From contig NZ_OZ242038.1 in NCBI RefSeq assembly GCF_965205175.1, positions 2,356,001 to 2,420,000 on the forward strand: DNA of 64,000 nt, written 5' to 3'. Positions 1-8,946 of this stretch are shown here, in pieces. Within the stretch, counting starts at the first letter, position 1; each line of letters starts with the position of its first letter. Below the pieces are notes generated by a model, which did no database searches, was not told the origin of the DNA, and saw only the letters and a program-made list of their open reading frames with translations. The stretch is from Poriferisodalis sp965205175. GTDB taxonomy: Bacteria; Actinomycetota; Acidimicrobiia; Acidimicrobiales; Poriferisodalaceae. The position numbers were made by a program, and so were the translations under genes.

Positions 1-2
1 TG

Positions 3-176
3 ACCGACGAGGACGAGTACTTCCCTGCACCTCGCGAGCTGCGCAGCCTGCTCGGCGCGCTGGAGGCTGCCGTTCACGCAGGTCTCGCCGTGCCCCCGCA
101 GGCGAGACGCAGCACCTCGGATCGAACGACAGCGGCAAGCAGCGTTCTGGCCGGACTCGTCGCCTCCGGCGGCTGA
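3..176 (+). CDS. C-terminal end of an unidentified protein (partial)
   Basis: An open frame enters from the left edge and ends with TGA at 174-176, giving the last 57 residues of a protein. The visible part is acidic at first (TDEDEY), then has a helical stretch (RELRSLLGALEAAVHAGL) and a low-complexity Ala/Ser/Arg tail. I do not recognise the family and no motif is visible. It converges on plsC, with 29 bp between the two stops. That it is coding rests only on the open frame and its codon pattern. Confidence 0.45.
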   Translation, partial: TDEDEYFPAPRELRSLLGALEAAVHAGLAVPPQARRSTSDRTTAASSVLAGLVASGG

Positions 177-205
177 GGCGCCGTCGGGAGACTCGGACCG
201 TCGGT

Positions 206-847
206 TCAGGTGTTGGGTGTGCCGACGTCGGACTGCGCCTGATCGAACAGCTCCTGAATGCGCTCACGCAGCTGAGCGGTCAGCTCGCGGACCGCTGGGC
301 GCGGCACGCGGCCGTTCGGCCCCAGCGGCGGCGGCACCATCGGTTCGCCGACGATGATCTTGATGCGCCGCGGATACATGAACTTGGCGCCTCGCGGCAT
401 AGCGGCGGCAGTTCCGCCGATGCCGACCGGCACGATCGGAACCTGCGCCCGCGCAGCCAGATACACCGGCCCGTCCAACAGCGGCAGCACGCGGGGGCCG
501 TCCTTGCGCTCGCCCTCGCCGAACATCACCACCGGGTCGCTGCCGTATCGCAACGCATCCGAGGCAATGCGCAGCGCCGTCCGGTCCGGTGCGTCGCGGT
601 TCACCGGGAAGCAGCCGATGGTGGTGAACAGCCAAGCCGGAAAACGGTACTTCCACATCGAATCCTTGCCCATCAGCCGCATCCGCCGCGGAATTGCTGC
701 GTGAATCGGTGTGTCGATGTAGCTGCGATGGTTGGGCACCCACACGCACGCGCCTGCGGGCAGGTTCGCCAGCCCGTCCACCGAAATCCGGTTCCACACC
801 CGAAAGACGCCCCAGATCGCGTACTTCATGGTGGCGTAGGCGACCAT
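206..847 (-). CDS. plsC: 1-acyl-sn-glycerol-3-phosphate acyltransferase (PlsC family)
   Basis: Membrane-associated acyltransferase that would transfer a fatty acyl group to lysophosphatidic acid to make phosphatidic acid. All four family blocks are visible. The catalytic HX4D is HRSYID (about residues 40-45). The substrate blocks are GKDSMWKYRFP and GCFPVNRD, then FGEGERK (about 109-115, in place of the usual FPEGTRS), and finally VPIVPVGIGG. The length of about 213 residues is slightly short but normal for actinobacterial members. The start is uncertain: ATG at 847 begins MVAYATMKYAIW, just before the first conserved helix. ATG at 913 would overlap the cmk stop by 11 bases, and ATG at 829 is also possible. 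The gene is last in the aroA-cmk transcription unit, an arrangement that pairs nucleotide and lipid supply. Exact acyl acceptor not provable from sequence. Confidence 0.85.
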   Translation of the reverse strand: MVAYATMKYAIWGVFRVWNRISVDGLANLPAGACVWVPNHRSYIDTPIHAAIPRRMRLMGKDSMWKYRFPAWLFTTIGCFPVNRDAPDRTALRIASDALRYGSDPVVMFGEGERKDGPRVLPLLDGPVYLAARAQVPIVPVGIGGTAAAMPRGAKFMYPRRIKIIVGEPMVPPPLGPNGRVPRPAVRELTAQLRERIQELFDQAQSDVGTPNT

Positions 848-902
848 GTTGAGGCGTCCGTCTCGCAGCTGCGGACCGGAATGCGAACCGGCGCCGCGCG
901 AG

Positions 903-3215
903 TCAGCCGGCATGAGCGCTGTCACCCACGAAGCGCCCACAAAGTGCAAAGAGCGCCGTCACCTGCGCTACTGCTTGGTCTTGGGTCAGCTCGGTGGTGT
1001 CGACCACGACGGCGCCCGGCGCGATCCGCAGCGGCGAGTCGGCCCTGCTCGCGTCCAGCCGGTCCCGTTCGCCGAGCCCGTGGGCCAGCGCCGCAATGTC
1101 CTCAGCGCCAGGGCTGAGCCGATCAGGTTGATCCAGCCGATCCGGACACGCCGGCCGATCTGCGCCGTTGCCGGACACGACATGCTGTGCGGCCTGCTGC
1201 ATGAGACGACGCTCAGCTCGCGCCTGGGGTGTGGCAGTCAGGAACACCTTCAGGGCGGCGTCGGGGAACACGACGCTGGCGATGTCCCGGCCTTCCATGA
1301 CGCCTCCGCCCAGTTCGCCGGCCCAGCGTCGCTGACGCTCGACCAGGACTCGCCGCACGGCAGGGTTCGCTGCGACTGCGCTGACGCTGCGGTCCACCTC
1401 AGGGGTGCGAATCGCGGCGGCAGCGTCCTGGCCGTCTACGGTCACCTGCTGCGTGCCGCACACGCTGGAGATGCGGATCCGCGCGGTGCGTGCGATCTCG
1501 GCGACGGCATCGAGGTCGTGGGGGTCGATGCCGTCCCTCAACGCCGCCCACGCCACCGCCCGGTACATCGCGCCCGTGTCGAGGTATTCCATGCCGAGCG
1601 CGGCAGCCACGCCGCGAGCCACGCTGGACTTGCCTGACGCCGCGGGGCCGTCGATGGCGATGATCGGGCCTGCGGGCGCATCGGCGGCTGAACCTGCGCC
1701 GCAGGTCACCTCCGGCGTGCGGCGAAGCGTCTCGACCACGTCGAAGAACTCGGGGAACGTCTTGGCGACGCAGGAAGGATCGTCGAGCTGGATGCCGGCT
1801 ACCCGCAGGCCCATCAGCGACATCGCCATCGCCATCCGGTGGTCCCCGTGGCAGCGCACCAGCCCCGCACGCAGCCCGAAGGGACTGGGGCGGACGGTGA
1901 TGCCGTCGGGGTCCGCCACGGCATCGACGCCGCGCCGTGCGAGTTCGGCGGCCGTGTTGGCGATGCGGTCCGTCTCCTTGCGCCGGATGAAGCCGATGCC
2001 GTTGATCGTGGTGGCGCCTTCAGCGAATGCGGCCACCACCGCCAGCGTCTGGGCCGCGTCGGAGCAGTCGCGCAAGTCGAACGATCCGGCTCGAAGCGTG
2101 CCGCTCGGCGGCGCGCTCACCGCGATGGCGTGGTCGCCGACGGTGACCTCAGCGCCCATCTGACCGAGCACGTCCGCGAAGCGCACGTCGCCTTGCACGC
2201 TGTTGGCACCGAGCCCTTCGACGCGCACCTCCCCGCCGCACAGCGCCGCGGCGGCCCAGACATAGCCGGCTGCGGATGCGTCCGGCTCGATCGCATAGTC
2301 GACCGCTCGATACCCGTTTCGGGCAACGACGAAGCTGTCGGCGCTGGGCCGGTCGATCTTGGCCCCGAACGCCTCCATGACCGCGATCGTCATGTCGATG
2401 TACGGTCTGCTCACGGTGTCGAACGCGGCGTCGATCTCCACCGAGAGGCCGCCGAACAGCGGTCCGGCGAGCAGCAGTCCGCTCACGAACTGACTGGAGG
2501 TGTCGGCGCGCATTCGCACGTGGCGCCGTTGCCTCGGCTCGTCGGCACCGTCATCGACACGGTCATCGGCACCGTCTCCTGCAGCGTCGGAGATCACCTC
2601 GATCGGCAGGCAGCCTTGGTGGCAGAGTTCACGCACCGTGATTCCCAGCGAGCGCAGCGCGGCGAGCAGATCGTCCAGCGGGCGTGCGCGCAGCTGTGCA
2701 TCGCCGTCGAGTTGCCAACGTCCGCCGAGGGCTGCGACGACGGGCAGGACGAAACGGGCCGTGGTGCCCGAGGACCGTGCATGCACCCCGCTCGCGGCGG
2801 CCGGCGCCTGCGCAGCGGCCCGCTCATGGCCGGGGTCCGGTGCCGGCGAGCTCGCATGGCTGAGGCCGTCGGCAACTGGGCTGGGAACAACTGGGCCAGC
2901 AACAACTGGGCCAGCAACAGCTGGACTGGCAGCACCGATGCCGTCGATGACCAGCCGGCGCTTGCCCCGGTTGATGCGTACCTCCGCACCGATGGCTGCA
3001 GCGGCCTGGATCATCGCCTCGGTGTCGTCTGCGAACAGCACGCCGTCCAGCGTGCTGCGACCGCAGGCCAAGGCTGCGCACAGCACCGCCCGGTTCGTGA
3101 TGCTCTTGGAGCCCGGCAGCACAGCAGTGCCCGACGCGCCGTTGACGAAGGGATCGACGACCCCTGTCGCTCGACCGGCCTCGACTCGACCGACCCCGGC
3201 TCGGCTGGCGCTCAT
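903..3215 (-). CDS. aroA-cmk: bifunctional EPSP synthase / cytidylate kinase (AroA-Cmk fusion)
   Basis: One 770-residue frame carries two enzymes. Residues 1 to about 510 are 5-enolpyruvylshikimate-3-phosphate synthase of the shikimate pathway, with PGSKSITNRA (34-43), a later GTTARF, RRKETDRI and CHGDHRMAMA. From about residue 515 follows CMP kinase, with the P-loop GPAASGKSS and LDTGAMYRAVAW. The AroA part holds a roughly 50-residue Ala/Pro-rich insert before GTTARF. In DNA this insert is a 15-bp tandem repeat near 2880-2930. The Cmk part has a polar insert before its last helices. The start ATG (3215-3213) overlaps the tyrA stop as ATGA. Fusions of these two enzymes are known in some bacteria, including Burkholderiales, but are not the usual actinobacterial state. 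No frame break is seen at the junction, so the fusion looks real. Confidence 0.95.
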   Translation of the reverse strand: MSASRAGVGRVEAGRATGVVDPFVNGASGTAVLPGSKSITNRAVLCAALACGRSTLDGVLFADDTEAMIQAAAAIGAEVRINRGKRRLVIDGIGAASPAVAGPVVAGPVVPSPVADGLSHASSPAPDPGHERAAAQAPAAASGVHARSSGTTARFVLPVVAALGGRWQLDGDAQLRARPLDDLLAALRSLGITVRELCHQGCLPIEVISDAAGDGADDRVDDGADEPRQRRHVRMRADTSSQFVSGLLLAGPLFGGLSVEIDAAFDTVSRPYIDMTIAVMEAFGAKIDRPSADSFVVARNGYRAVDYAIEPDASAAGYVWAAAALCGGEVRVEGLGANSVQGDVRFADVLGQMGAEVTVGDHAIAVSAPPSGTLRAGSFDLRDCSDAAQTLAVVAAFAEGATTINGIGFIRRKETDRIANTAAELARRGVDAVADPDGITVRPSPFGLRAGLVRCHGDHRMAMAMSLMGLRVAGIQLDDPSCVAKTFPEFFDVVETLRRTPEVTCGAGSAADAPAGPIIAIDGPAASGKSSVARGVAAALGMEYLDTGAMYRAVAWAALRDGIDPHDLDAVAEIARTARIRISSVCGTQQVTVDGQDAAAAIRTPEVDRSVSAVAANPAVRRVLVERQRRWAGELGGGVMEGRDIASVVFPDAALKVFLTATPQARAERRLMQQAAQHVVSGNGADRPACPDRLDQPDRLSPGAEDIAALAHGLGERDRLDASRADSPLRIAPGAVVVDTTELTQDQAVAQVTALFALCGRFVGDSAHAG

Positions 3216-4306
3216 GCCAGCTCGCGTGTGGTGGGGTGATAGCCCTGCCCCGCCAGCGCCGCAAGGAAGCGCTGAGCATCGGTGCGGGCCACCACCAGCA
3301 CGAGCACGCCGTGTGCCCCTTCGGGCGAGTGCGCCACTTCGATGTCGGCCACGTTCACGTCGCAGTCCGCGGCCAGCATGGTGATGCCCGCAATCTGGCC
3401 CTTGCGGTCCGGTATCGGCACCCGCACCTCCACCAGCTCCTGCGGCCGCACGTAACGGGAGGGCAGATTGGTGCGCGCACGCCGCGCCTGGGTGAGCACA
3501 GCACGCAAGCCTTCGCGGTCCGCTGCCGCCACGACCTCGCGCATGTGCGACAGCCGCTCGGTGAGCTCGTCGAGGACGTTCACGATGGCATCGCGGTTCT
3601 CGCCGCAGATGTCCAGCCAGACGCCGGGATGACCGGCGGCAATGCGTGTCATGTCCCGAAAGCCGCCGGCTGCCAGCCGCAGCAGCGGCGCATCGTCGAG
3701 CGCTCGGTCGTCCGCCAGGCACATCAGCGTCGCAGCGGCGAGGTGCGGGACATGACTGACCACGGCGACCAAAGCGTCGTGCCGTTGCGGTGTCATCGTG
3801 ACGACGTCGGATCCGAAGCCCGTCAGCACTGCCCGGCAGACGCGCAGGCAGTCGTCGTCGGTGGCCTCATTGGGCGTGAGCGCCCAGACGGCGCCCGCGA
3901 ACATGTCCGGGTTCGCGCCGTCGATGCCGTCTTGTTCTGAGCCGGCCATCGGATGACCCGGCACGTAACGAGGATCGGCGACGGCTCGGGCGACAGGCGT
4001 CTTGACGCTGCCGGTGTCGGTCACCACCGCGCCGGCGTCCTCGGTGTCGGCGAGTGCGACGGCGACTTGGCGGGAGAGCTGCCCCGGGGGCACGGCCACC
4101 ACGCAGAACGTTGCCTGGGGATCGGTTCCCACAGCGTCCACGCAGCCGAGCTCAAGCGCTCGTTGTGATCGTTGGTCGACGGCGTCGCGCCCGGTGACGT
4201 GCCATCCCGACTTGCGCAGCGCCGCTGCCACAGAGCCGCCGATCAGACCTGTGCCCACGACCTGTGCCCGACGGGGCAACCCACCGGCGGGCAACGAGGG
4301 CGTCAT
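3212..4306 (-). CDS. tyrA: prephenate dehydrogenase with C-terminal ACT domain
   Basis: NAD(P)-dependent oxidative decarboxylation of prephenate to 4-hydroxyphenylpyruvate, the committed step to tyrosine. The Rossmann motif VGTGLIGGS lies at about residues 17-25. The central part holds the TDTGSVK and PGHPMAGSE blocks typical of TyrA. The last 70 residues (EVRVPIPDRKGQIAGI onward) form an ACT domain, expected to bind tyrosine as feedback inhibitor. The ATG at 4306 is preceded by GAGGA at a usable distance. The stop overlaps the aroA-cmk start (ATGA), so the two shikimate-pathway genes are coupled. Length is 364 residues, normal for an ACT-containing TyrA. Confidence 0.93.
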   Translation of the reverse strand: MTPSLPAGGLPRRAQVVGTGLIGGSVAAALRKSGWHVTGRDAVDQRSQRALELGCVDAVGTDPQATFCVVAVPPGQLSRQVAVALADTEDAGAVVTDTGSVKTPVARAVADPRYVPGHPMAGSEQDGIDGANPDMFAGAVWALTPNEATDDDCLRVCRAVLTGFGSDVVTMTPQRHDALVAVVSHVPHLAAATLMCLADDRALDDAPLLRLAAGGFRDMTRIAAGHPGVWLDICGENRDAIVNVLDELTERLSHMREVVAAADREGLRAVLTQARRARTNLPSRYVRPQELVEVRVPIPDRKGQIAGITMLAADCDVNVADIEVAHSPEGAHGVLVLVVARTDAQRFLAALAGQGYHPTTRELA

Positions 4307-4443
4307 GGACGCGTCCTCACGGTGATGCACACCTTGGCAAGCTCCCGACCGCAACGAGCATGAACGCAGCGAAGCCTGGCCACTCCGCGAAGGGTACCGA
4401 GCAGGCCGGCGCTGATGCCGACAGGCTCGCTGCGGCCAAGCGG

Positions 4444-7400
4444 TCAAACGCGCAGCGTCAGGGCCGCGACATGTTCGGCCAGCGCAGACCGGAAGGTCGC
4501 GACGGTGGCCATCTTGACCTGCTCGTAGCCGCGCACCAGCTGCGCCAGTTCCGCGACGGAGACGGCCTGCTCGTAGCGGGCCGCTCCGGCGTCTCGCTCC
4601 AGCGCTTGCAGCGCCGATTCGAGCGCCGTTGCGTACTCGGCGGGCAGCGCGCGTTCCGTCCGGCGGATCTGGGTGTGGCCGAACGGATCGCACCAGCGAC
4701 CCCTGAGGCACTTGCCGCGCGCCAGCAGCGCGAAGACCGGTCGCCACGCAGCGGAGAATCGGATCTTGCGGCCACAGCCCAGCGCCCGCAGCATCGGCGG
4801 GTGCAGGTTCCACGACACGGTGCCGCCGACCGTCGCCGCCAAGCTACGCGCTGCGGCATTGGCCTCCGTGTCCGCCATCAGCCGGGCCACTTCGTACTCG
4901 TCCTTGTAGGCCGCCAGCTTGAAGTGCCCTGCTGCTGCGGCTGCGGTCAATCGAGCCGTGCCGTCGCCCGCCGCACCGTCGACGCTCGCCACGCGTTCGA
5001 CTGCGTCCAAGAACTGCTCGCACAGGCGCTGGGACTGGTAGGCACCCAGTTCGGCTGCGTACCGGCGCAGTGTCTCACCGAGCCTGCCGAGGTCCGGTGC
5101 CGGAACGTCTGGTGCAGGTTCTGCACGGAGATGGCTCATCACCTGGTCGATGCGGACCGACAGGTGCTCAGGAAGCTGAGCGGGAAGGCTGCGGCTGACG
5201 GTGGCTGACTCGTGGCAGGACTTCTCGCCGTTCGCTGCCGCCGATGCACCCCCCGCTGCCGCAGCGGTCACCGACGCCGGATCGCAGATCATCGCTCGTC
5301 CCCAGCGGAACGCTGCGAGGTTGCGAGCGACGGCCACGCCGTTCAGCTCGATGGCGGCCTCCACGGCGGCCGGCGACACCGGCAACGCGCCTGCTTGGAC
5401 TGCCATGCCCACGACGAACACGTTGGACGTCACTGCCGAGCCGCAGAGCGCATCAGCCAACGTGTTGACGTCTGCCCAGTGCCGTCGACCGTCGACCGTC
5501 ACCGCAGCCAGCCGTTCGAGCAGTGCGTCGGCTGCCGGCATCGGGATGTTCGGATCGGCGACCATGGCGCCGGTGGGCGTGGGCGACGTCGAGCCGACGA
5601 CCATGGTCCGCTCCGGGTCCGCGACCTCGAGTCCCGCGGGCGATGCCGCCACCAACAGATCGAACGCCACGATGACATCGGCTTGGCCGCGGCCCAGCCG
5701 CGCCGTGGCCGGTCCGCCTGCTCGCTGCAGCCGCAGGTCCCCCACGACGGGACCCGCCTTTTGGGACAGCCCGATCTGGTCCAAGCCGCGCACCTCGTAG
5801 CCGTCGAACATCGCCGCCGTCCCGAGCACCTGGGCAGCGGTCACCACGCCGGTGCCGCCGATGCCGCACATGCGCACCGACACCTCGTCGGGGCCGACGA
5901 GCGGCACCGGGTCAGCAAGCTCAGCCGGTGGCTCAGGCCGGGTGCTTTTGCTGCCGTCGCGTCCATGCGCGGTCTGCTGCTCGCGGGCCGCCAACAGCAT
6001 GCGCAGGCGGCGGCGCAGCGGCCCGGGCTCGCTGACGGTCACGAACGACGGACAGTCGCCGTCGAGGCACGAATAGTCGAAGTTGCACGAGGTCTGATCG
6101 ATGCGCGTCTTGCGGCCGAAGAACGTGTCCACCGGCTGCACCGACAAGCAGTTGCTCTTGGCGCCGCAGTCGCCGCAGCCTTCGCAGATGCGCTCGTTGA
6201 TCAGGACGCGGGTGGTCGGCGTGGGCTGCGTGCCGCGCTTGCGCGCCCGCCGCGCCTCGGCGGCGCACTGCTGATCGTGGACCAGCACGGTGACGCCGTC
6301 GATGTCTGCGAGCAGTTCTTGCGCCTCCATCAGACGATCGCGATGCCAGACCTCGACGCCGTCAGGAAGGGCGCTGCGTCGGCGACCGCGGTAGGCGGCG
6401 GGATCGTCGGTGGTGATGAGGATCTTGGCCACCCCGCCCGCCAGCAGTGCCGCTGCCACCTCGGGCACGTCGAGCTGCCCGGCTGGGTCCTGGCCTCCCG
6501 TCATGGCGACTGCTCGGTTCCACAACAGCTTGTAGGTGATGTTGGCGCCGCTGGCCACCGCACCTGCGACGGCCAGCCGGCCGCTGTGGAAGTAGGTGCC
6601 GTCTCCCAGGTTCTGGAAGATGTGCCGCGTCTTCACGAACGGCGACATGCCGATCCACTGGGTGCCTTCCTGGCCCATGGCGGTCACGCCGGTGATGTCC
6701 CCCACCCGCTGAGGCGCCATCAGCAGCGCCATGGTGTGACAGCCGATGCCGGCACCCACCACTGCGCCGTCGGGCACCTGCGTGGATCGATTGTGCGGAC
6801 AGCCGGAACAGAAGTACGGCGAGCGGGACTGCTCAGGCGACAGAGCCAAGGGCAGCTCGATGCGCACGCGCTCCGGCTGCGCAGGCGCAAGGCGTTCGCC
6901 GATGCGAGCCTCCAGCCGCCTGCGCAGCGGCTCGACGAGATCGTCGGCGGTCAGGGCGCCGTGGCTGTGCAGGAGCAGCTGATCGTGCTCGTCTGCTTTG
7001 CCGACGATGCGCGGATGGTGTGACTGGTTGTACAGCGCGTCCTTCAGCAGCGACTCGATGTTGGGGCTCTTCTCCTCGATCACGAAGACCTCGGTCACCC
7101 CGCGGGCGAAGCGGCGGGCTCGCTCGGCGCTGAAGGGGATCGGCATGCCCATCCGCACCAGCCGAATGCCGGCGTCCCGCACGGCCTCGTCGCTGTCGAG
7201 GCCGAGCCGACGCAGCGCTTCGCGCACTTCGCGGCAGGTGATGCCCGATGCCACCAGCGCGATCCAGGCGTCGGGCGGGTCGACGGCGGCGGCGTTCAAG
7301 CGGTTGGCGGCGGCGTACGCGATCGCCAGCTCGTAACGGACCTCCACGATCTCGCGCTCGAGGTCGACGGTGTGGGGCGTGAGGAGATAGCCGTCTGGTC

Positions 7401-8100
7401 GGTGCCGGTACGGCTCACCGTCGAGCAACGGGATGACCGGATCGAACCGGTCGGGATCCAGCCGCACCGTCGAAGCGCCGTCCGCCACGTCGGCCACGAT
7501 CTTGAGGCCGGTCCACAGCCCCGTCGTGCGGGACATGGCGATGGCGTGTCGGCCCAGATCGAGCGCTTCGGCCGGCGTGCCCGGATAGAGCACGGGGATG
7601 TGCAGGTCGGCCAACGACCCGGCTGAGCTGGAGGGGATGGTCGAGCTCTTGGCCGCTGGGTCGTCTCCGGCGATGACCACCGCGCCGCCGCGTGGATCGG
7701 CGCCCGCGAAGACCCCGTGGCGCAGCGCGTCAGTGGCGCGGTCCACGCCGGGCGCCTTGCCGTACCACAGCCCGAGGACGCCGTCGTAGACGGCATCGGG
7801 CTGAACGGCGGCCAGCTGGCTGCCCATGACCGCGGTGGCGGCCTGCTCCTCATTGACGGCCGGCGAATGGACGACCGGCAGATCCGTCGTGCGTCGGGCC
7901 GCCTCGATGGCGGCGTCGTAGCCGCCCAGCGGCGAGCCCGGATAACCCGAGACGAACGCCGCAGTGCGCAAGCCGGCGCGCCGGTCAGCCCGCAGCTGCT
8001 CGAGCGGCAGGCGGGCCAGCGCTTGGAGTCCGGTCATGTAGGCGGTGCCGCGCTCGTCGGTGTAGCGGTCCGTCAGCCGGTACGTCTCGGCCAGGCTCAT
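4444..8100 (-). CDS. fused indolepyruvate-type ferredoxin oxidoreductase (alpha-gamma fusion)
   Basis: A 1218-residue 2-oxoacid:ferredoxin oxidoreductase of the long single-chain family annotated as indolepyruvate ferredoxin oxidoreductase. It would oxidatively decarboxylate aryl pyruvates to acyl-CoA using thiamine diphosphate. In order: an N-terminal pyrimidine-binding region (AFVSGYPGSPLGGYD), CSGCPHNRST at about 429, a TPP-binding region with TAMGQEGTQWIG, a cluster motif CEGCGDCGAKSNC at about 638-650, and a gamma domain (CGIGGTGVVTAAQVLG). The C-terminal 250 residues are helical. The start ATG at 8100 gives MSLAETYRLTDRY, typical for the family. It sits beside tyrA, which fits a role in aromatic amino acid turnover. 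The true substrate could be another aryl or branched 2-oxoacid. Only one ferredoxin-like cluster is seen, as in other fused members. Confidence 0.85.
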   Translation of the reverse strand: MSLAETYRLTDRYTDERGTAYMTGLQALARLPLEQLRADRRAGLRTAAFVSGYPGSPLGGYDAAIEAARRTTDLPVVHSPAVNEEQAATAVMGSQLAAVQPDAVYDGVLGLWYGKAPGVDRATDALRHGVFAGADPRGGAVVIAGDDPAAKSSTIPSSSAGSLADLHIPVLYPGTPAEALDLGRHAIAMSRTTGLWTGLKIVADVADGASTVRLDPDRFDPVIPLLDGEPYRHRPDGYLLTPHTVDLEREIVEVRYELAIAYAAANRLNAAAVDPPDAWIALVASGITCREVREALRRLGLDSDEAVRDAGIRLVRMGMPIPFSAERARRFARGVTEVFVIEEKSPNIESLLKDALYNQSHHPRIVGKADEHDQLLLHSHGALTADDLVEPLRRRLEARIGERLAPAQPERVRIELPLALSPEQSRSPYFCSGCPHNRSTQVPDGAVVGAGIGCHTMALLMAPQRVGDITGVTAMGQEGTQWIGMSPFVKTRHIFQNLGDGTYFHSGRLAVAGAVASGANITYKLLWNRAVAMTGGQDPAGQLDVPEVAAALLAGGVAKILITTDDPAAYRGRRRSALPDGVEVWHRDRLMEAQELLADIDGVTVLVHDQQCAAEARRARKRGTQPTPTTRVLINERICEGCGDCGAKSNCLSVQPVDTFFGRKTRIDQTSCNFDYSCLDGDCPSFVTVSEPGPLRRRLRMLLAAREQQTAHGRDGSKSTRPEPPAELADPVPLVGPDEVSVRMCGIGGTGVVTAAQVLGTAAMFDGYEVRGLDQIGLSQKAGPVVGDLRLQRAGGPATARLGRGQADVIVAFDLLVAASPAGLEVADPERTMVVGSTSPTPTGAMVADPNIPMPAADALLERLAAVTVDGRRHWADVNTLADALCGSAVTSNVFVVGMAVQAGALPVSPAAVEAAIELNGVAVARNLAAFRWGRAMICDPASVTAAAAGGASAAANGEKSCHESATVSRSLPAQLPEHLSVRIDQVMSHLRAEPAPDVPAPDLGRLGETLRRYAAELGAYQSQRLCEQFLDAVERVASVDGAAGDGTARLTAAAAAGHFKLAAYKDEYEVARLMADTEANAAARSLAATVGGTVSWNLHPPMLRALGCGRKIRFSAAWRPVFALLARGKCLRGRWCDPFGHTQIRRTERALPAEYATALESALQALERDAGAARYEQAVSVAELAQLVRGYEQVKMATVATFRSALAEHVAALTLRV

Positions 8101-8187
8101 CGGCTCGGCCCTGTGTGCCTGCTGCGGTTCTCGCCGGTCATCGGGTCTGGCTCTCTGTCTGGCCTGCTGCATCTGGCCTGCTGTGCG

Positions 8188-8946
8188 TCACTCCCATTGT
8201 GGTCGCTGACGGCCGCCGTCGGGAGCGCGCGACGCGAACCGGCGCGTGGCGTCGCGGTGCAGCTCGCGGACTTCGTCATCGCTGAGCGGCCGAGACGCTC
8301 CTGGCCGCAGAGCCGGGTCGGTCAGCGACCCGATGCGAGTGCGCACCAGGCGGAGCACCCGATGCCCGACGGCGTCGCACATCCGCCGGATCTGTCGATT
8401 GCGCCCTTCGTGTACGACGATGCGCAGCACCGACGGCTGCGGCATCGACACTCCGGCGGGCGCCGTGAGGCCGTCGTCGAGCTGGACCCCTGCACGCAGC
8501 CGTGCGAGCGCGCCGCGGCCGGGCACGCCGTCCACGTGCGCCAGGTACTCCCGTTCGACTCCCCATGACGGGTGCGTCAGCCGATGCGTCAGCTCGCCGT
8601 CGTTCGTCACGATGATCAGCCCTTCAGAATCCGCATCCAGCCTCCCGACCGGATAGACGCGCGCAGCGGTGGGCACCAGTTCGGTCACGCAGCGTCGGCC
8701 CCGCTCGTCCGACGCAGCGCTGAGCACGTTCGGCGGCTTGTTCACCAGGTAATGGACCATGGCGCAGTCCCACGTGACGACTGCTCCGTCCACTTCGATG
8801 CGGTCCGTCGGGCCCGCCCGGTCCCCGATTCGGGCGACGGCGCCGTTGACCGAGATCCGACCGGCGGCGATCAGCTCCTCGCACCGGCGTCGGCTGGCCA
8901 CGCCGGCTCGAGCCATGACCTTGTGCAGTCGCTCACTGTGGGTCAT
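8188..8946 (-). CDS. rluB: 23S rRNA pseudouridine synthase, RluB/RsuA family
   Basis: Converts a uridine in ribosomal RNA to pseudouridine. An N-terminal S4 RNA-binding domain (ERLHKVMARAGVASRRRCEE, ISVNGAV) precedes the catalytic domain with VGRLDADSEGLIIVTNDG. The Asp in GRLDADSEGL is the catalytic residue. The later motif VHEGRNRQIRRM is characteristic of the RsuA/RluB/RluE/RluF group. ATG at 8946 overlaps the end of scpB by 14 bases, indicating coupling. The scpA-scpB-rluB order is widespread in Gram-positive bacteria. The specific target site in 23S is inferred from gene order, not from sequence. Confidence 0.92.
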   Translation of the reverse strand: MTHSERLHKVMARAGVASRRRCEELIAAGRISVNGAVARIGDRAGPTDRIEVDGAVVTWDCAMVHYLVNKPPNVLSAASDERGRRCVTELVPTAARVYPVGRLDADSEGLIIVTNDGELTHRLTHPSWGVEREYLAHVDGVPGRGALARLRAGVQLDDGLTAPAGVSMPQPSVLRIVVHEGRNRQIRRMCDAVGHRVLRLVRTRIGSLTDPALRPGASRPLSDDEVRELHRDATRRFASRAPDGGRQRPQWE

